Below are positions 1-13,000 of a stretch of 64,000 nucleotides of DNA, piece by piece. Source of the stretch: Pampus argenteus. Taxonomy: Eukaryota; Chordata; Actinopteri; Scombriformes; Stromateidae. The notes beneath the pieces were generated by a model. It ran no database searches, was not told the DNA's origin, and worked only from the letters and a program-made list of their open reading frames with translations. Where the stretch lies: NCBI GenBank assembly GCA_036937835.1, contig CM072868.1:6707001-6771000 (forward strand), in the 5' to 3' direction. Position numbers and translations under genes: made by a program. The stretch's first letter is position 1; every line of letters begins with the position of its first letter.

Positions 1-1499
1 AAGTTTAGTGCGGCTGAATGACACTGCAGATGCTGTGTTGTCTTCCGCTCCCGCGCTTGTTTATAGCTCACTTTTTGCTTTATATATTTTCAAAGGAGAG
101 ACAGTCTCGCTGCATTAAAAGAATAGTTTTAATTGAAGGGAGATGTTTTTCCTCCGAGGCTCTATCCCCCAGGGAGCTTGGATTTGCGTGCATTTAAAAA
201 CAAGTTCTTTGTCTGCTGTGGCCTTGGCATTGAACGACTCCGCTTATGAATCGCTATAAAACGTGATTTATAATGCCAGCAGTAAGGCGTCCTTTCCTCT
301 TCTGGGGCCATGAGCTCATGTGTCTATAGGTGCAGCACACCTATGAGCGACATCATGAAACTTTACCTCCAAGTGGCCTCTGATTGATGTCTTGCCTCTG
401 GTGGCCGAGCATGGAGCGAATTCACTTTAAAGAGAAACTGTCCCTCTGGGTGAAACAGATCTTGGCAGTTTTGGAACTTGTAAAATTAAACCCCACAGAG
501 AGCAAAAGGTCATTACGTAGGAATAATGTGCCGTTAGGGCTAGCTAACAAGCCATTGGCATAATCCTCTTCATTCTTCCACAGGAGCTAAGAGCGTCTGT
601 TGAAACCAACACTCAGTTCAGGCTGAAATCCACACCACTTAATTCAGCCGACGGATAGTGAATTATCCCACTATGTGATGACCTCATACACGGCGTCTTA
701 ATTGGTTAAAGAAGCATGAAACCTACGGATGTAAAATCCTTTTTTTTTTTTTTTTTTTAAACCCAAGTGCTTTGTGGGATTTTGTTTCGGGATTGATTTT
801 TTTTTTTTTACTGTGAGGGAGCAGAGCAGAAACACTCCACTAAAGCCTCCGTCCAGTCTTGACTGATGGAGGTTTCATATTTCAAGATGTCACCGCGGGA
901 CAGAAACTCCACACTCAGAAATGCCACTCAAATCTTTATGGAATATGATTCATCTGATGTGTGTATCCTGAGTAATCAGAGAAAGTGTGTTAAAAGTGGA
1001 ATGCTTTATTGAATGATGATGTGATAAATACCTCTGGATTTACAGGACGTTAACCTCATAACCTCCTTATCAACCATCTGGTAAATATTCAACAACAAAA
1101 CCTTATCTCAGTCAGACGTTTCTAATAAGAAACCTAAAAGAACAGTTTCGAGAAATGCTTAGTCGTTTTGTTTCAGGGCGAAAAATTATATTTTATATCT
1201 GTCTTCATAGTATGAACCTAAAAAATCAATATCAGATACAGTATAAGGTTATGAATGCATGCATGGAATTTGTGTAAATTCAGAGTCTAGTTAAAAAAAT
1301 GACCTCAAACTAAACACCTGCACAACTTTCTGTTTTCCCACTGACAGAATTCACACACTGATTAAAAATGCATAACATAACATTTTCTCTTCTTTTTGAT
1401 AGACAGCTTCTACAATAGCCCAAAGCGCACTGCTGCTTCCACACTTAATCTGTATTAGTGCTGCGATTTCATGCTGTGCTTCTTGATGATTGTAACTCA

Positions 1500-1800
1500 A
1501 ATAGCTGATTCATTAATGCCGTTTGAAGGGAAAACGAGGCGACTGCCTAAGTATTGCTTTTCCCCAAAGCCATATGCATACAGTTGGCAGGCAGCTCTGC
1601 TTTTTTAATAGGCTAGGCAATGCCTTGGCAATCTCAGCGCCTCTCCGTCCAGTGCAGGCATTCCACAGGATTAGTGTGGCAGCGCCTCGAAGCTAGCTGC
1701 CGTTGCTGCACAGCGCCCTTTTGAGCAGAAATCTGCCCGAGCTAAAATTAGATCAAGCCATCTGTGATTTTAAAAACTGCTAAAATTCACACGTGTCTGG
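1500..1800. promoter_or_regulatory. candidate regulatory element in traf4 intron 1
   Basis: Complex, repeat-free segment with CATATGCATAC, AGGCAATGCCTTGGCAAT (NF-I-like half sites TTGGCA and TGCCTTGGCA) and GAAGCTAGCTGC. It stands out from the simple AT-rich DNA around it; the function is inference. Confidence 0.25.
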
Positions 1801-2284
1801 AGAAAATAATTTTATAACATGTAACTGCTTCCATTTGGGTTAAGTTGCCATCGCTCGCTTGTTCTTTAACAGCTTGTGAATCTTTGCAAATGAGTGACAG
1901 TGGGTAGTAAAAAATGGCGAGTGGGGCGTTTCACACCTACAGCAACTTTGACAGCAGCTTTTAGCACTCTTTCACAGACCAGTAGGCCCTTCTCACATGT
2001 GCGACATGTTAAAGCTCAGGACTTTCATTGATCTCCGGGTGCAGTCCTCCATCCACCCCGCCCCTCCACAAACCGCCCTTCAACCAGATCAAACGTAAAG
2101 CATCTTCTTTCAAGCCCTCCTTTCCTTTCATGTACGGGCCCTCCTGCATGTGGGTACGCTTCCGTTATGGTGGTCTTTTTCTCTCTTTTTATTTTTTCAC
2201 TCTGCCTTGGCTGTGTGGATGAGGGTGACTGCATGCATGAGCTCAGCTCCCGGTACAATTGATGGGACAGATTTCTCCTCTCAA

Positions 2285-2306
2285 CCCCCCGCCCCCCACC
2301 CCCCCA
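2285..2306 (-). other. C-rich tract, G-quadruplex potential on minus strand
   Basis: Runs of six, six and seven or more C separated by single bases; the minus strand could fold into a G-quadruplex. In traf4 intron 1. Confidence 0.45.
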
Positions 2307-2532
2307 CGCCCAGATCAGCAGCAGTTAATGAAAGTGGATTGATTTTCCTCTACTTCCTGCATACAGCGTATAATCTGGGGGATGAAATCGACCAGGAAAA
2401 CAAAAGATTCCTACATCATCCTATTACATTGGTTGCTTTATTTATTTGATTGCATGCCAGGCACAGTAGAAACAATCAGTGTATGTATGGAAATGGTATA
2501 ATGTCATTTTAAGCAGTTCCTGCAACAGGATG

Positions 2533-2700
2533 TTAAAGGAATAGTTTAACATTTTCAGGAAGTACACTTATTTTCTCTCTTACTGAGAGTTAGATGAGAA
2601 GGTTGATGGATTAGCTTGGCACAAAGGGGGGGTGGGGGAAGGGGGGCGTCAGCTAATTAACATTTTTTATATTTTTTTATTTTTGTACAGATTAAAAAGA
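2533..2700 (+). mobile_element. short inverted-repeat DNA element, copy 1 (decayed left part)
   Basis: Starts TTAAAGGAATAGTTTAA (2533-2549), followed by GAGAGTTAGATGAGAAG and TTAGCTTGGCACAAAG. The start matches, in reverse complement, the right end of copy 3 at 36785-36801 at 15 of 17 bases. The internal words recur in the copies at 29640 and 36275. It has no coding capacity, so it is a non-autonomous element. Confidence 0.6.
2626..2646 (+). other. G-rich tract, G-quadruplex potential on plus strand
   Basis: Runs of seven, five and six G separated by T and AA. It lies inside element copy 1, where it may have grown from a shorter G run. Confidence 0.45.
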
Positions 2701-3920
2701 TGAGGTATGACGTGTTCATTAATGAGCTTTAGAAGTTGGGGTAGGCAGATTTTGATACTCTGCTGCTTTTCTCACATTTTCAGTCTTTATTCTAAGATAA
2801 ACTAACCAGCTTCTGGTGGTAGCAGCTTCATATTTACTACACAATCTTCTCATTTACCTCCCGACAAGAAAGCAATGAATTGTATTTTCCAAAATATCAC
2901 ATATTATTCTGAACTAATAATATCACAGGTGCACCTTTTGGGACGTAGAAAGTCCTGAAAACTGTTTTAGTTTAGTCAAAATACATAAAGTCAACAGACA
3001 CAAACTGTCAATAAAAGAACAAGATTTACATTTCAGTTGTTATAACCGTCCCCTCTCCGACAAAGACTCCGTGTCAAAGCCCGATGACTCTGATGGAAGG
3101 AGACAGTGCGAGGGATTATGAATACTTCTAAGTGCTGTCTCGCCTCCTCATACACTTAAGGATGGATTATGGCATCTTGCAGACTTGCGCTCAGCCTGCA
3201 GATGGCTGCTCCTCCTCCTCCAGACCCTCCCTCCATCTATTTATCCTTCCTTCCTCTTCCTCTTGCTCTGTGTATTTTTTTTTTTTTTTGTGTAGCTGTC
3301 CTCTGGCAGGTGGCTCCTTCCTTTTTACGCTTTGCTATCATAGCAGTGTGTATTAACTGCACCTCTGGCAGTTCGATGAGTCATCGTCTAATTGCTCACA
3401 AATTCAAAGCGACTGATTTCACATCTCAAGCTTCTCAGAGCCACTTTTATAACCATGGAAGCAAATATTTCCATCCAGGAAATGTAGGTCTGCTTTTATA
3501 AAAAATAAAAACATAACAGTGCAATAACACTGTTTCATGTAATAAAAACTACCCATCCTTAATTTGTGATGGTAACCTTATTAGTAATGAGAAATTCCAG
3601 GATTATTACACTATGCACTACAAATTATGTGGATGCAAAGTCCTCTATTAACAGTTTATGTATTGCAGAAAATAGAAAACGCCTCAATCAGAGCCCTTCT
3701 GCAGCCAGTGTAACTGCAAAGCCGACATTTAAGAAAAAACAAACTGAGATTTTGTTAATGTTTGAACACTTTTACAGTCGTGTGAATTCACTCACTGATG
3801 GCTTGTGCTCACAAATGCCAGAACAGAGAGGTGAACTGCAGGGAGAAATGAAAATCATTATGTAAGTGATGACGGCATGAGGAAAACATAGCCTCAGGTG
3901 TCCTCACAGTTGGGGGTCTA

Positions 3921-3970
3921 CATGATGTTTGTGTGGTCCTGAAATCATTCAGGACCACACAAACATCATG
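3921..3970. repeat. perfect 23-bp inverted repeat with 4-nt loop
   Basis: Positions 3921-3943 are exactly the reverse complement of 3948-3970, with loop ATCA (3944-3947). The flanking bases (A and A) do not pair, so the symmetry ends sharply. It lies inside traf4 intron 1 and is not part of any other repeat I recognise. Confidence 0.95.
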
Positions 3971-4172
3971 AACGTTTCAAAAGAGTAGAAACAAAAATCC
4001 CAGTCGCACAAAGATCTACTTTCCTCGGTTGTCGTTGTGTAGGTAGTTCAGTGCAGCGCGTAGTAAAACCTTCTTTTTTAATGGGTTTTCTATCTTGGTG
4101 CACATTTGGTCCCAGTGAGTGTGTTACATGGGGTGTTAGAGATGAAGCCAGGGAAACAGGCCAGATATCCAC

Positions 4173-4198
4173 CCACACACACACACACACGCACACAC
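4173..4198. repeat. (AC)n microsatellite
   Basis: AC repeat broken by one G; in traf4 intron 1. Confidence 0.85.
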
Positions 4199-5782
4199 TC
4201 GTAGTAGTGCCTTTTCTTACTCTTGCATCATTTTTTTCCCTTGCTTTGGCAAAGCAACACAACAAAAATTAGTATTTTTCTGGATAAAGCATCAAATATA
4301 GATGTTAAACTACACTTAAAAGTTTAGCTGTGCTTGATTTATTTATTTTTTAATGTGTGTAATCACCGTTGGAAGCGGTTTAATTTTCCGCCTGTCTTTT
4401 TAGGATTGTCTGACACCGAGTCAGAAGTAATTTATATCCGTCTTGCTGATGACCGTGACCTGCAGACTGTCAACCATTGTTACTTCATATGAAACAGCTG
4501 CCAGTGGCTGTTAGTGACCAGCAGAAGGAATAAGATGGGATTTTACAGGTGTCATATTCTCGACAGGTGTGTTACTACAGTACTAAACTCACAAACGGGT
4601 TCCTGAAATCAATCAAAAAAACCTTTCTGCAAAAACAGGTTTAATGTCCTATTCACACCAGACTAGAATTAGCATGACATTTATGGATTTCATTCATATG
4701 AAGTATTTCACCCAAATTTATAGTCTGTCTGGTGGCTCTTTTGCCAAAAGTGGCTAGCCGCATATTACTGAAACACTAAATCTCACTGGACTAATATTCA
4801 TCGGATGATCTACGTTTTGGTGAAATACGGTTAGTAATTAATGGCAGAATTTGTGCTTCATGAATTAATCACAAGAGCAGATTGGAACACTATTAAGCAG
4901 ATTATCTCTATAAATCCAATAAAATTACAGGAGGATGTTGCAATAGTCCTATAAAATAAGGAAAAATGCATTTTTATTCTCTCTTTCAGCAGAAGTTGGC
5001 ATATAATGTCCTTTTTTTTTAACTGTGAGATGTTAAAATTAGTCAAATTTGGTGCATGGAGATTGAGATTTTATAATTTTTTTTTTTTTTCAATAGATGA
5101 TTTCAGACAATTTTGTTTTTGGATTATTGAAAATATTTAAATCTACACACTTTGGATAATGGATATGATCCCCTAACATACCGTGCACTAAAGCATTAGC
5201 ATATATTAGACATATGATGTCCAACAGACCAAGCACCGTGTGAAACAAACTCTTCTTGTCAAATCTTTGTGCAAAAAAAGGTGTCTTGGCTTAGTTTGTA
5301 GATATTAGCATTACCTTGTCAACACAAATGTTGGAGGGCCTAAGCACAGTGTAATCTATAGCAAACTACAGGTTTGGACAGTTTATCTTGTGGGTATTAT
5401 AAAATCCCACACAAGGAGCTGTCACAGCGTCATTCTGTGTGGATGTCCCTGTGAAGGAGCAGTTGATCCACCTGTGGGCTGGCGTGTCATCACACTCTGT
5501 GAAAAGTAGGAGCTGCTCCTCCCTTTTCAGACAAATGAGAGGGCTGCAGAGAGCTCGGCTGAAAGTCAAATCAGCCGCGGGCGAATGGAGCTCTGCCCTC
5601 ACGGTGTATCAGGTTCCACAGGTGGAAACGGCACCTGGCTTCAGCCCCGTCACTCGACCTCATTTAAGGGCCGCTTTAGTCAGCGCTGACTGCTCACATG
5701 AGGGTGTTAAATCCAGCTAGTCATAAGGATGAGAGGTAGAGCATCTGCACGCCAAAAATGCCTCCTGCAGCTTCTATTGTCC

Positions 5783-5815
<33 letters not shown>
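5783..5815. repeat. (TAA)n microsatellite
   Basis: About eleven units of a trinucleotide TAA repeat, ending in a slightly broken AAATAA. Confidence 0.9.
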
Positions 5816-7825
5816 CTTTTAACATTCAGAGACGTGCAAGTGACAAGCACACATACTGTGGATCTGTGCCACAGTGCAAGACACAAAACTCACAGGCAAC
5901 TCCTCTCTTTTCATTTGGAAGAAATTAAAACAAATTGTGGATTGTGGTGAGACAGCCTAAGAGACATCTATGAAAACATAAAAAAAATAAAATAAAATTA
6001 TACCATTAAATCTTTGGAAAAACATTTAGCGTTCTCTTTGTGAAGTTTCCAAAATGAAAGTGGCAGTAGCTGTTCAAAGTCAGTTAGTCTGGACGTGTCA
6101 TGAATCATTTTGACATCAGTACAAAACAGCAAAGTCTATGAATGTCTTCTATACTAACTGTCAGTCTGTACTTTTGTAGACTTCTACATATAGTATACTG
6201 TGCATATTAAGATGGATATTATTTTGTCAGCTTTGAGTCATAAAAAATGTGTCTCTTTGCATAGAAATAATTTTGTTCTTTGTAGTTTTTATGTGCTATC
6301 ATGAAGCCTTTTAGTTTCAGTCATTGGTTTTGATAGAACAGTTTCAACTGTGGCACAGACTGCTTAAATAGTGGTGGCCAGCGTTATTCTACTGCACTGT
6401 GCTGCTTTTCATGGTGTACTTTATGTCTGGGTCACGTTTTTTTTTGTTTTTCATATTTTTGAAAGCAAATCTTCAAATGAGATATTTACCAGAAAAAGCC
6501 ACAATATAGTGTGACAGTAGAAAAAAAAAAAAACCTCTCCAAAACGTAAACTAAACTGAACAATGTCTTTTTTCCTTATGGCTCAAAAAGTTGGCTTGGA
6601 AGAAGGAAGTCATGACTACACATAGTTATACACACAAACTCAAAACCAGATGGATTTGGGGGATTATAGGAAATCTATCTGAGATAAAACAAAATTCCTG
6701 TTTTCTCCCTACTTCCTGCGAGGAGAAGCTGGGAATCCGGTTTCAGCTGTAAAGGCGAAAGGCTGCATGGAGGGCACTTGAGGAATTTAAGGTTTTGTTT
6801 GTGTATATAAAAAGTTAATCCTAGTTCTAACTTGAAAAGACGGAAAGGGTTTAGCTGAAGGATGAACATAAAAGCTTGTGGTAAGGTCCAGTAGGAGACA
6901 GGTTGAGCAGATGAGAGGATACCTTGTGTGACAGAGGTCTGCACAGAGTGTTAATGTGCTACAGACGTGCAGTCTCCAAAGCCCTCATGTTTTTGATTTA
7001 GTTTGTTTAGTGTGTCCCGACAGCCCTGCCCGCTACACTGGCAAACATAAAGAGGTTTGTTTAGGAGTCTCTCTGTTAGTCATTATAGAGCCGGTTTCAA
7101 GGTTACTCTGTGGTCAGAAGACCCGGTTTGTGAGAAGGCAGGCTGTCGCCAGCGTGTCCTCTCTGTGTGGCCTGCAGGCCGGTCGCTGTTGCTTGAAAAA
7201 CACTCCTCGTCTTCTGCACAGGTGAGATTAAACCTGAGGGATTTGTACCTCCTCACCGTCTGCCTGTCCGGGGTCGTGCGCAGAGTGACAAAGCGTGTTG
7301 TGACGGCTGTTCTTGTGGTATCAGATGGGTGAATGGACGGCTGTTAATCTGCGCCTGAAAAGATTTGAGGCCAGGGAGGAGGAGGGTAATTAGGGGAGGG
7401 AGGGATTTAGGGTCCAAGGCAATGATGGGTGGACGTGTGGGTGCGTTTCACCTGCAGAGGGGAGTTTGTTTGTTTTTCAGTGAATTTGAGGTGGTTTAAA
7501 CATGATCATCTGTGCAACAGAGCAGCTGTGCAGCCTGGACTGCTCTCACTGTATGAGCGGACAGAAGTAGGCAATGAAATTTTAATGAGGTGATCGTATT
7601 ATACTGCATGCTGTCCGGTCTTAAGCTGCTCCCCTGTGGCATCCCAACACAATGCTGCAACGCTTGTTTATCAGTCTCTCACCCTGGATGTTCGCTGACT
7701 GGAGCGTGAACTGTGGTCAGAGAAGTGCGGCAGACAAACATTTGCGTGAAACATGCTTTAAAAGAGGCCGGGTGTTTGTCAGGTGCGAGTTCCCGCTCAC
7801 AAGAATATACACAAAGGGGCTGCAA

Positions 7826-7955
7826 CAGGGCTGCAACTAACAACAACTGATAGCATTACTAATGAATCTTACTGTAATTTTTACAAGTTGTCGATTCATT
7901 GTTTAATCCATGAAATGTCACAAAATGGTGAAAAATGCCCACCAGACCCCAGGGT
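7826..7955 (+). repeat. ATTAATCGATTA-type dispersed repeat, copy D (partial)
   Basis: GGGCTGCAACTAACAACAAC, then TCGATTCATTGTTTAATCC and ATGAAATGTCACAAAATGG, then TGAAAAATG: the same order as the copy at 63785. It lies in traf4 intron 1 and seeds a spurious reading frame at 7783-8223. Confidence 0.5.
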
Positions 7956-8439
7956 GTTGCTTTCAAATAGCTTGTGTTGTGATATTCGGGTTGTTTTGCC
8001 GCGCTGTCCTCATCTAGTCAGAGAAATTGTCAAGTCAGAGAGGATGGATGGTGTTGAACTGGAGCCGTGTTACACATCGGCCCTACCTTTCGCTGCTAAT
8101 GTGCTGTCACAAAGCGGCAGTGAGAGTTCGAGCGGTATTATCAGCAGTGGGGCCAAACGCATGAATGTGTGGCTGCAGGTTCTTCTCTGCGACCAGGGGA
8201 GGAATTATCCTGACAGTCTGTGACTAGGCTCTTTTCGCCTGTCTGCCCCTCTGTGCGTCAGATAAGGGGCCCGAGCTGGACGGGGGGGGCCTCTGGCTGT
8301 ACGCTGCCTGCGCCTAACATCATCCATGTCCAGAGCCGGGAGCCTGTCGCTTCCCATTTCCTCTCGCTGCGTTGTTTGCGGGACGGTCGTTGCTCTGTAT
8401 ATCTCCCTCCACAGTGTGAGATGATTCCTCGGTGATGGC

Positions 8440-8625
8440 GATGAGTACTGTAAATGATTTCACACTACACATGAGATGCTGACTGGGCTCTCCTAGCCTC
8501 TAATCGATTGACCCTCTTTTACAGCCCGTTGTGGCTTGTTAATTGGTCTCCAGCTCCCTGCTGACACAGTGACCCTAATGGAGGAGAATTACTGCTGTCT
8601 CGTCATGCATTAACCTCCCTCATCC
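8440..8625. promoter_or_regulatory. candidate regulatory element in traf4 intron 1
   Basis: Contains TAATCGATTG at 8501-8510, TTAATTGG near 8540 and GAATTACTG near 8588, all homeodomain-type words, in repeat-free DNA. Conservation untested. Confidence 0.25.
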
Positions 8626-9657
8626 ACCACCCCCCTTCATCTCCCGCCCTCTCCATCCCAACCTCTGCTCCCATCCCCCTCTTCAGCATACTCCCTGGCT
8701 TCATAGCAGCTGTGTAGACGGGGTAAAGTGCACGTGCACTCCCCTCCTGTCACATGTCCTTGTGCCTCTGGAAGCTGCGGTCATTGCAGCCAACGAAATT
8801 AAAGCACCAAGAGGCAAACAGTTACTCTCTGCACACTGTTGTCCCTTAATGAGTTTAAATATAATTTAGGCATGGTGGAGGTCATGAGAGGTTTCTTTGC
8901 ACGGGAGGTCAGATAAAGCTTCAGGGTTTGTGCCTTTTGAACAAAACATGTTTGTGTAGCTTCTGTTGATTTCACAGGAAAGACAAATCTTACAAATGCA
9001 GTCAAAAAGTCAGTGTGTTAGACCTAAAAATAAAGACTGATCCAGGGCAGCAATCGCGTCACTGCTGACATCTCAAGAGATCATCCGCAGATTGCCTTTT
9101 CTGTAACCCTTGTGCGTCTGGATGGGTTTTCTGTGTAGCAGCTCACCCCTAGTGGCTGCTGTCTTCATTATTTGTGTTATAAGTGGTAATATTTCATGAT
9201 AACATCAGGGTGGAGGCGTCGGGATAGGGCTGCCCTAATGAGCTGTGGCACCTGGCTCATCTGGCCCCCGGACTCCAACAACAAAAACAGTGCACGGCCT
9301 GTAGTAAAACAAGAGTGCAGATCTTATTTAAACTGCTGCAGGAGAAGCGAGGAAAGAACAAAGACTTGTCTCGTACCAGCAAATCAGCAAAATTGTCATT
9401 TCTTTCCTGGGAAAAAAAGCCTCCAGCATGAAGGCAGAATCCTGTTTAAAAGTTGCATGTTGTTCACTGCGAAACATACAAAGTCTAAACTGTGAGAGAA
9501 GAAGTAAAATAAATTCTCAGTCATCCCTTCATGTGTTATAGATAAACACATCCAACTTGTAGTGTTGTCCTCTGTAGTAATAAACATATCCTCTGAGGAG
9601 GGAGAAGATGAAAGAGCCAACGTCATTAAAGCCAGTGGTTTAAAGATCGGACTTTAT

Positions 9658-9663
<6 letters not shown>

Positions 9664-9700
<37 letters not shown>

Positions 9701-9710
9701 AGTGTGTGTT
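9664..9710. repeat. (TG)n microsatellite
   Basis: About 16 uninterrupted GT units (9664-9696), then CGCGAG and four more. It lies about 300 bp upstream of traf4 exon 2. Confidence 0.9.
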
Positions 9711-10002
9711 TGTACATTGTAGTGATGTGTGCGATGAGTCAGAGGACTTCTCAGATTAAGAATGCATTTGAAGAGACAGAATAAAACTGAGGGCAATACA
9801 GCACTGCTCTCTCAGACTGTCGATGAAGTGCCTTTTAGCTTGAGTTGTTCTCAGTCAGGGTCAGTGTTAGTAACGCCACTCAATGTGATTTGAAAATGGC
9901 TGATTTCAAGATGCCTTTTGAACACTTTTTGTCTGTAGTTTCTTTGTATACTGAGTGATTCCAATAATAATAAAGAAAAACTTTTCTGCTGTTTTGTTGC
10001 AG

Positions 10003-10054
10003 TGAGGGTGTCTTTAAGTGTCCAGAGGACCAGCTGCCATTGGACTATGCCAAG
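10003..10054 (+). CDS. traf4: traf4 exon 2
   Basis: 52 bp: one base finishing a codon, then 17 codons reading EGVFKCPEDQLPLDYAK, the end of the RING region. Acceptor TTGCAG, donor GTACGA. It is too short to stand out as an open reading frame and is recognised only by homology and phase. Confidence 0.93.
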
Positions 10055-13000
10055 GTACGACTGACACGTTCACACAGCACACTGTCACTCATTTAACTCA
10101 GTCATTTTCATCTCACATATAATGAACTCACAAAGCACCTTTCTTATAACATGTTTAACAGTAAAACAACCGAGTAAAGGAAACTATTTGTTAAGATTTG
10201 ATGCTTTTCATTGTTATAATAAGTACAGCGCAGAATTAAACAGTAAAATCTGATGAACACACAGAAAATAAAGTTTCCATACAAGTGGGTGTGTAGAGGA
10301 GTGACTTAAAAGATGGTACAGCAAATTTTAAATATAAACTTGTGTGCACCGGCTGAACCAGGAAAATATGCAAATCAGAGGGAAAATGGGCAGCTCAGAT
10401 AATGATAGTAGATGTAAATGTAGTTCAGATATGAAATGCATATTGGCAGACTTTAAGGGGAAATAATTTCAGGATGGTGACTGTTACAATAAAAAAAATA
10501 AAAAAAACCCCTGAAGATTTAACTCTTTGGGGAAACGGCAGCAATAATCCTAACCCAAAGTCAGAGGTTGCATAGTGGGAAAGCAGACAGTTCATTGGAT
10601 CAGATATGCAGGGGATAATTTATTATTACCACAAGGTTTTTCCCCCTAAATCTCTCCCAGTCCACAGAAAGAAAACTGTATTCAAATTTCAACAGGCTTT
10701 TTTTTTTTTTTTTTCTTTGTTGTTTTTAGAGGCGGTGAATCAGATTGTGCTTGAGGGTAAAAAAAAAAAAAGATGGTGACCAACTGTATTCAAAGTCAGA
10801 GGATGTCTCTCTCACACGTGATAAAGGGCGTTGTAAAGGGAGAGAGTGCAACACGAGGATAAGGACTTAATTCTGAACTATGCATGAGAGACTTTTAAAG
10901 AACCAGTGGACTGTAAACGATCATCCCTGTTTCTGAGGAGCTTTTGGCATCGACTGATTTAGAGCTATTGGAGGGAAGGCAGTTAGCTTTAGCCTGAATT
11001 AGCCATCAACCCAGAGCTGCAGCGAGATCAGCGGGGCAGCAGTGGCGGTCTGCATGCTGAGAGCGATGACAGGCGCCTGTAATGACGGTGGGGGGGGCCT
11101 CCCCCACGGGAAGGATGTGCTCACGGCACACCTGTCAGACGTTATTATTTAGCAAAGGCCCTCACAGGCTCCCAGTCAGTCGCCTGCAAATTACCCCATG
11201 CTGGTGGTCTACTGTCAAGTTATTGTACTGCACACCGTCCTTCAGAAAACGTGCACAAACACACAAGCATGCGCTGACAGAACAGCCAGAGTAAAGGATT
11301 GTACTCTTGCTGCTGTTGTAGTAGGAGTGTAGGATTGTGACCAACAATGGCTAAAGCAGACGGAAATAAACCCCCAAGTTGGAGCTCCAAAGAGCTTAAC
11401 CCCCCCCTCCCTGATCTGCCTGGGACTAAGTTATTAAAAGGTCATTATTGCCATCCCCCTGCAGATCCCAAGACTGGAACAATGAGAGTATTTCAGTTTG
11501 TTTTAGATGATTTTTTTTTTTCCTCTTTCGCCTCTCCTGAAAGAATGTGACTATGGCAGCGAAATAACTCCTGCTGTATATGTGGAGCGCAGTAAGGCAA
11601 GCTTCTGCTTTGAAATATAAAGCATGTTTGAAATATTCACCTATAAACATGTTAAGATTACACCTTTTTAATACATTTATTTGTTGTGGCATGTTTTAAT
11701 GTTGTAACACAGCAGCTATAAACACTTAAGAGAAGTGGAAATGTTTTATTGTCTGTGATTTTTCCAAATTAACTTTTAATTTGACAGCGACGGCTCCCGA
11801 GTTTCGGTGCAGAGGCACGTGAGCGCAGTCGAGCTGTTGCTGAGCTGTTGTTTGTTTAGAGGGCTGTTGTGACATTTAGAGGAAGCGGCTTTTCTTGTTT
11901 GATCACTGCTCTGTTTCTCTGACAGCATGGGGGGATGCAGAGCTGTAAATTCTCCGGACAGTGAACTGTAAGGGAGGATTTGGGGTGTTTTGGGTAGAAA
12001 ACCCAATCGCTCAGTGACTGAGGAAAAATAAATCTGTTCCTCTGCTCTATTTTTCTCTCTCTGTCTGTCTCTCAAAGGTCCCATAAACCTATAAACCAAC
12101 TTATTATCACTGCAGTGGCTCAATCCAGTGTCTGAGCTGCAGATTTCTTATAATCTCAACAGTTTTCAGTGTGTAGATTTGTCTATCGGAAAAACAAATG
12201 CCATAAAATGCTCATCGACTCCCATTAAAAAAAAAAAAAAATCAGTCTCCAAAAAAAACATGACTGACAGTATGGACTAGCGGGCAGGTTTGAGAAAAGA
12301 AAGCATGCAGAGAAAACTGCTGGTGTTATTCTATATGTTTGTTATTGTGAACGAATCCCAAGAAAAAGACCAAAACCAACAATTTCCTTCCTTCCTTATT
12401 GTCTGTGGCTCTCAGCTCTAAGCCTGTTGGTTCCTACTGAATCTACTACTTAATCTTTCAAAAATAGACTTTTGTGAGGCTCAGCAGCAACTTTATTCTT
12501 TTAAACTTCACTTTATTCAGTGTTAACGGATTTATAGTATAGTTTTATGTGTTAACAGTGAAGTTTATGTGAATGTTGACACCCAGAGATAAACCTGTGA
12601 CACATGAGTCAAATACAGTACATGCAGATTCAGCATGACTCACGACACGCTGCTGTATGAAATATAGATGTACCTGGATCGTCTACATTCCTGATTGCAT
12701 TCTGCTTTTCTTCTTCAGATCTACCCAGACCCAGAACTGGAGCAGCAGATCTTGGCGCTGCCCATCCGTTGCATCCACAGTGAGGAGGGCTGCCGCTGGA
12801 CCGGCCAGATGAAGCAGCTGCAGGTGAGCGTCTTCATATCCTCTCTCTCTCACTTTCCCATCAAACACTAAGAACACTTTGACTTGTCTCTTCCTGATAC
12901 CTGATGCCTCCTCACCTCTTGTATTTTTCTGGCCTGGCCGAATGCCCAAATGTGGTTGTAAGTGCTTCTAATGACACATCCCCCCTCTCTGTCATTGTGT

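Larger units (their letters stand above)
1..10002 (+). other. traf4: traf4 intron 1 (5' part truncated by window edge)
   Basis: Ten kilobases before the first recognisable traf4 exon. The acceptor is a pyrimidine-rich tract ending in CAG at 10000-10002. The exon that follows starts inside a codon (one base, then GAG GGT), so exon 1 must end with two bases of a serine codon. I looked for the RING exon (CPLC, CGHRFC) and did not see it, so intron 1 is longer than 10,002 bp. It contains a perfect hairpin, a transposon copy, G-rich tracts, microsatellites and some motif-dense segments listed separately. Open reading frames here (for example 7783-8223) show no recognisable protein. Confidence 0.85.

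Noticed and set aside
7783..8223. 146-codon open frame in traf4 intron 1
   Set aside because: Its first part is a dispersed-repeat copy and the rest has no homology I recognise.
9562..9759. Open frames running through TG or AC repeats (also near 4051, 26580 and 28739)
   Set aside because: Dinucleotide repeats have no stop codons in some frames and create false open frames rich in Cys/Val or Thr/His.
1..10002. Search for traf4 exon 1 (RING finger)
   Set aside because: No CPLC or CGHRFC-type coding stretch with a suitable donor was seen; the exon is judged to be upstream of the window.
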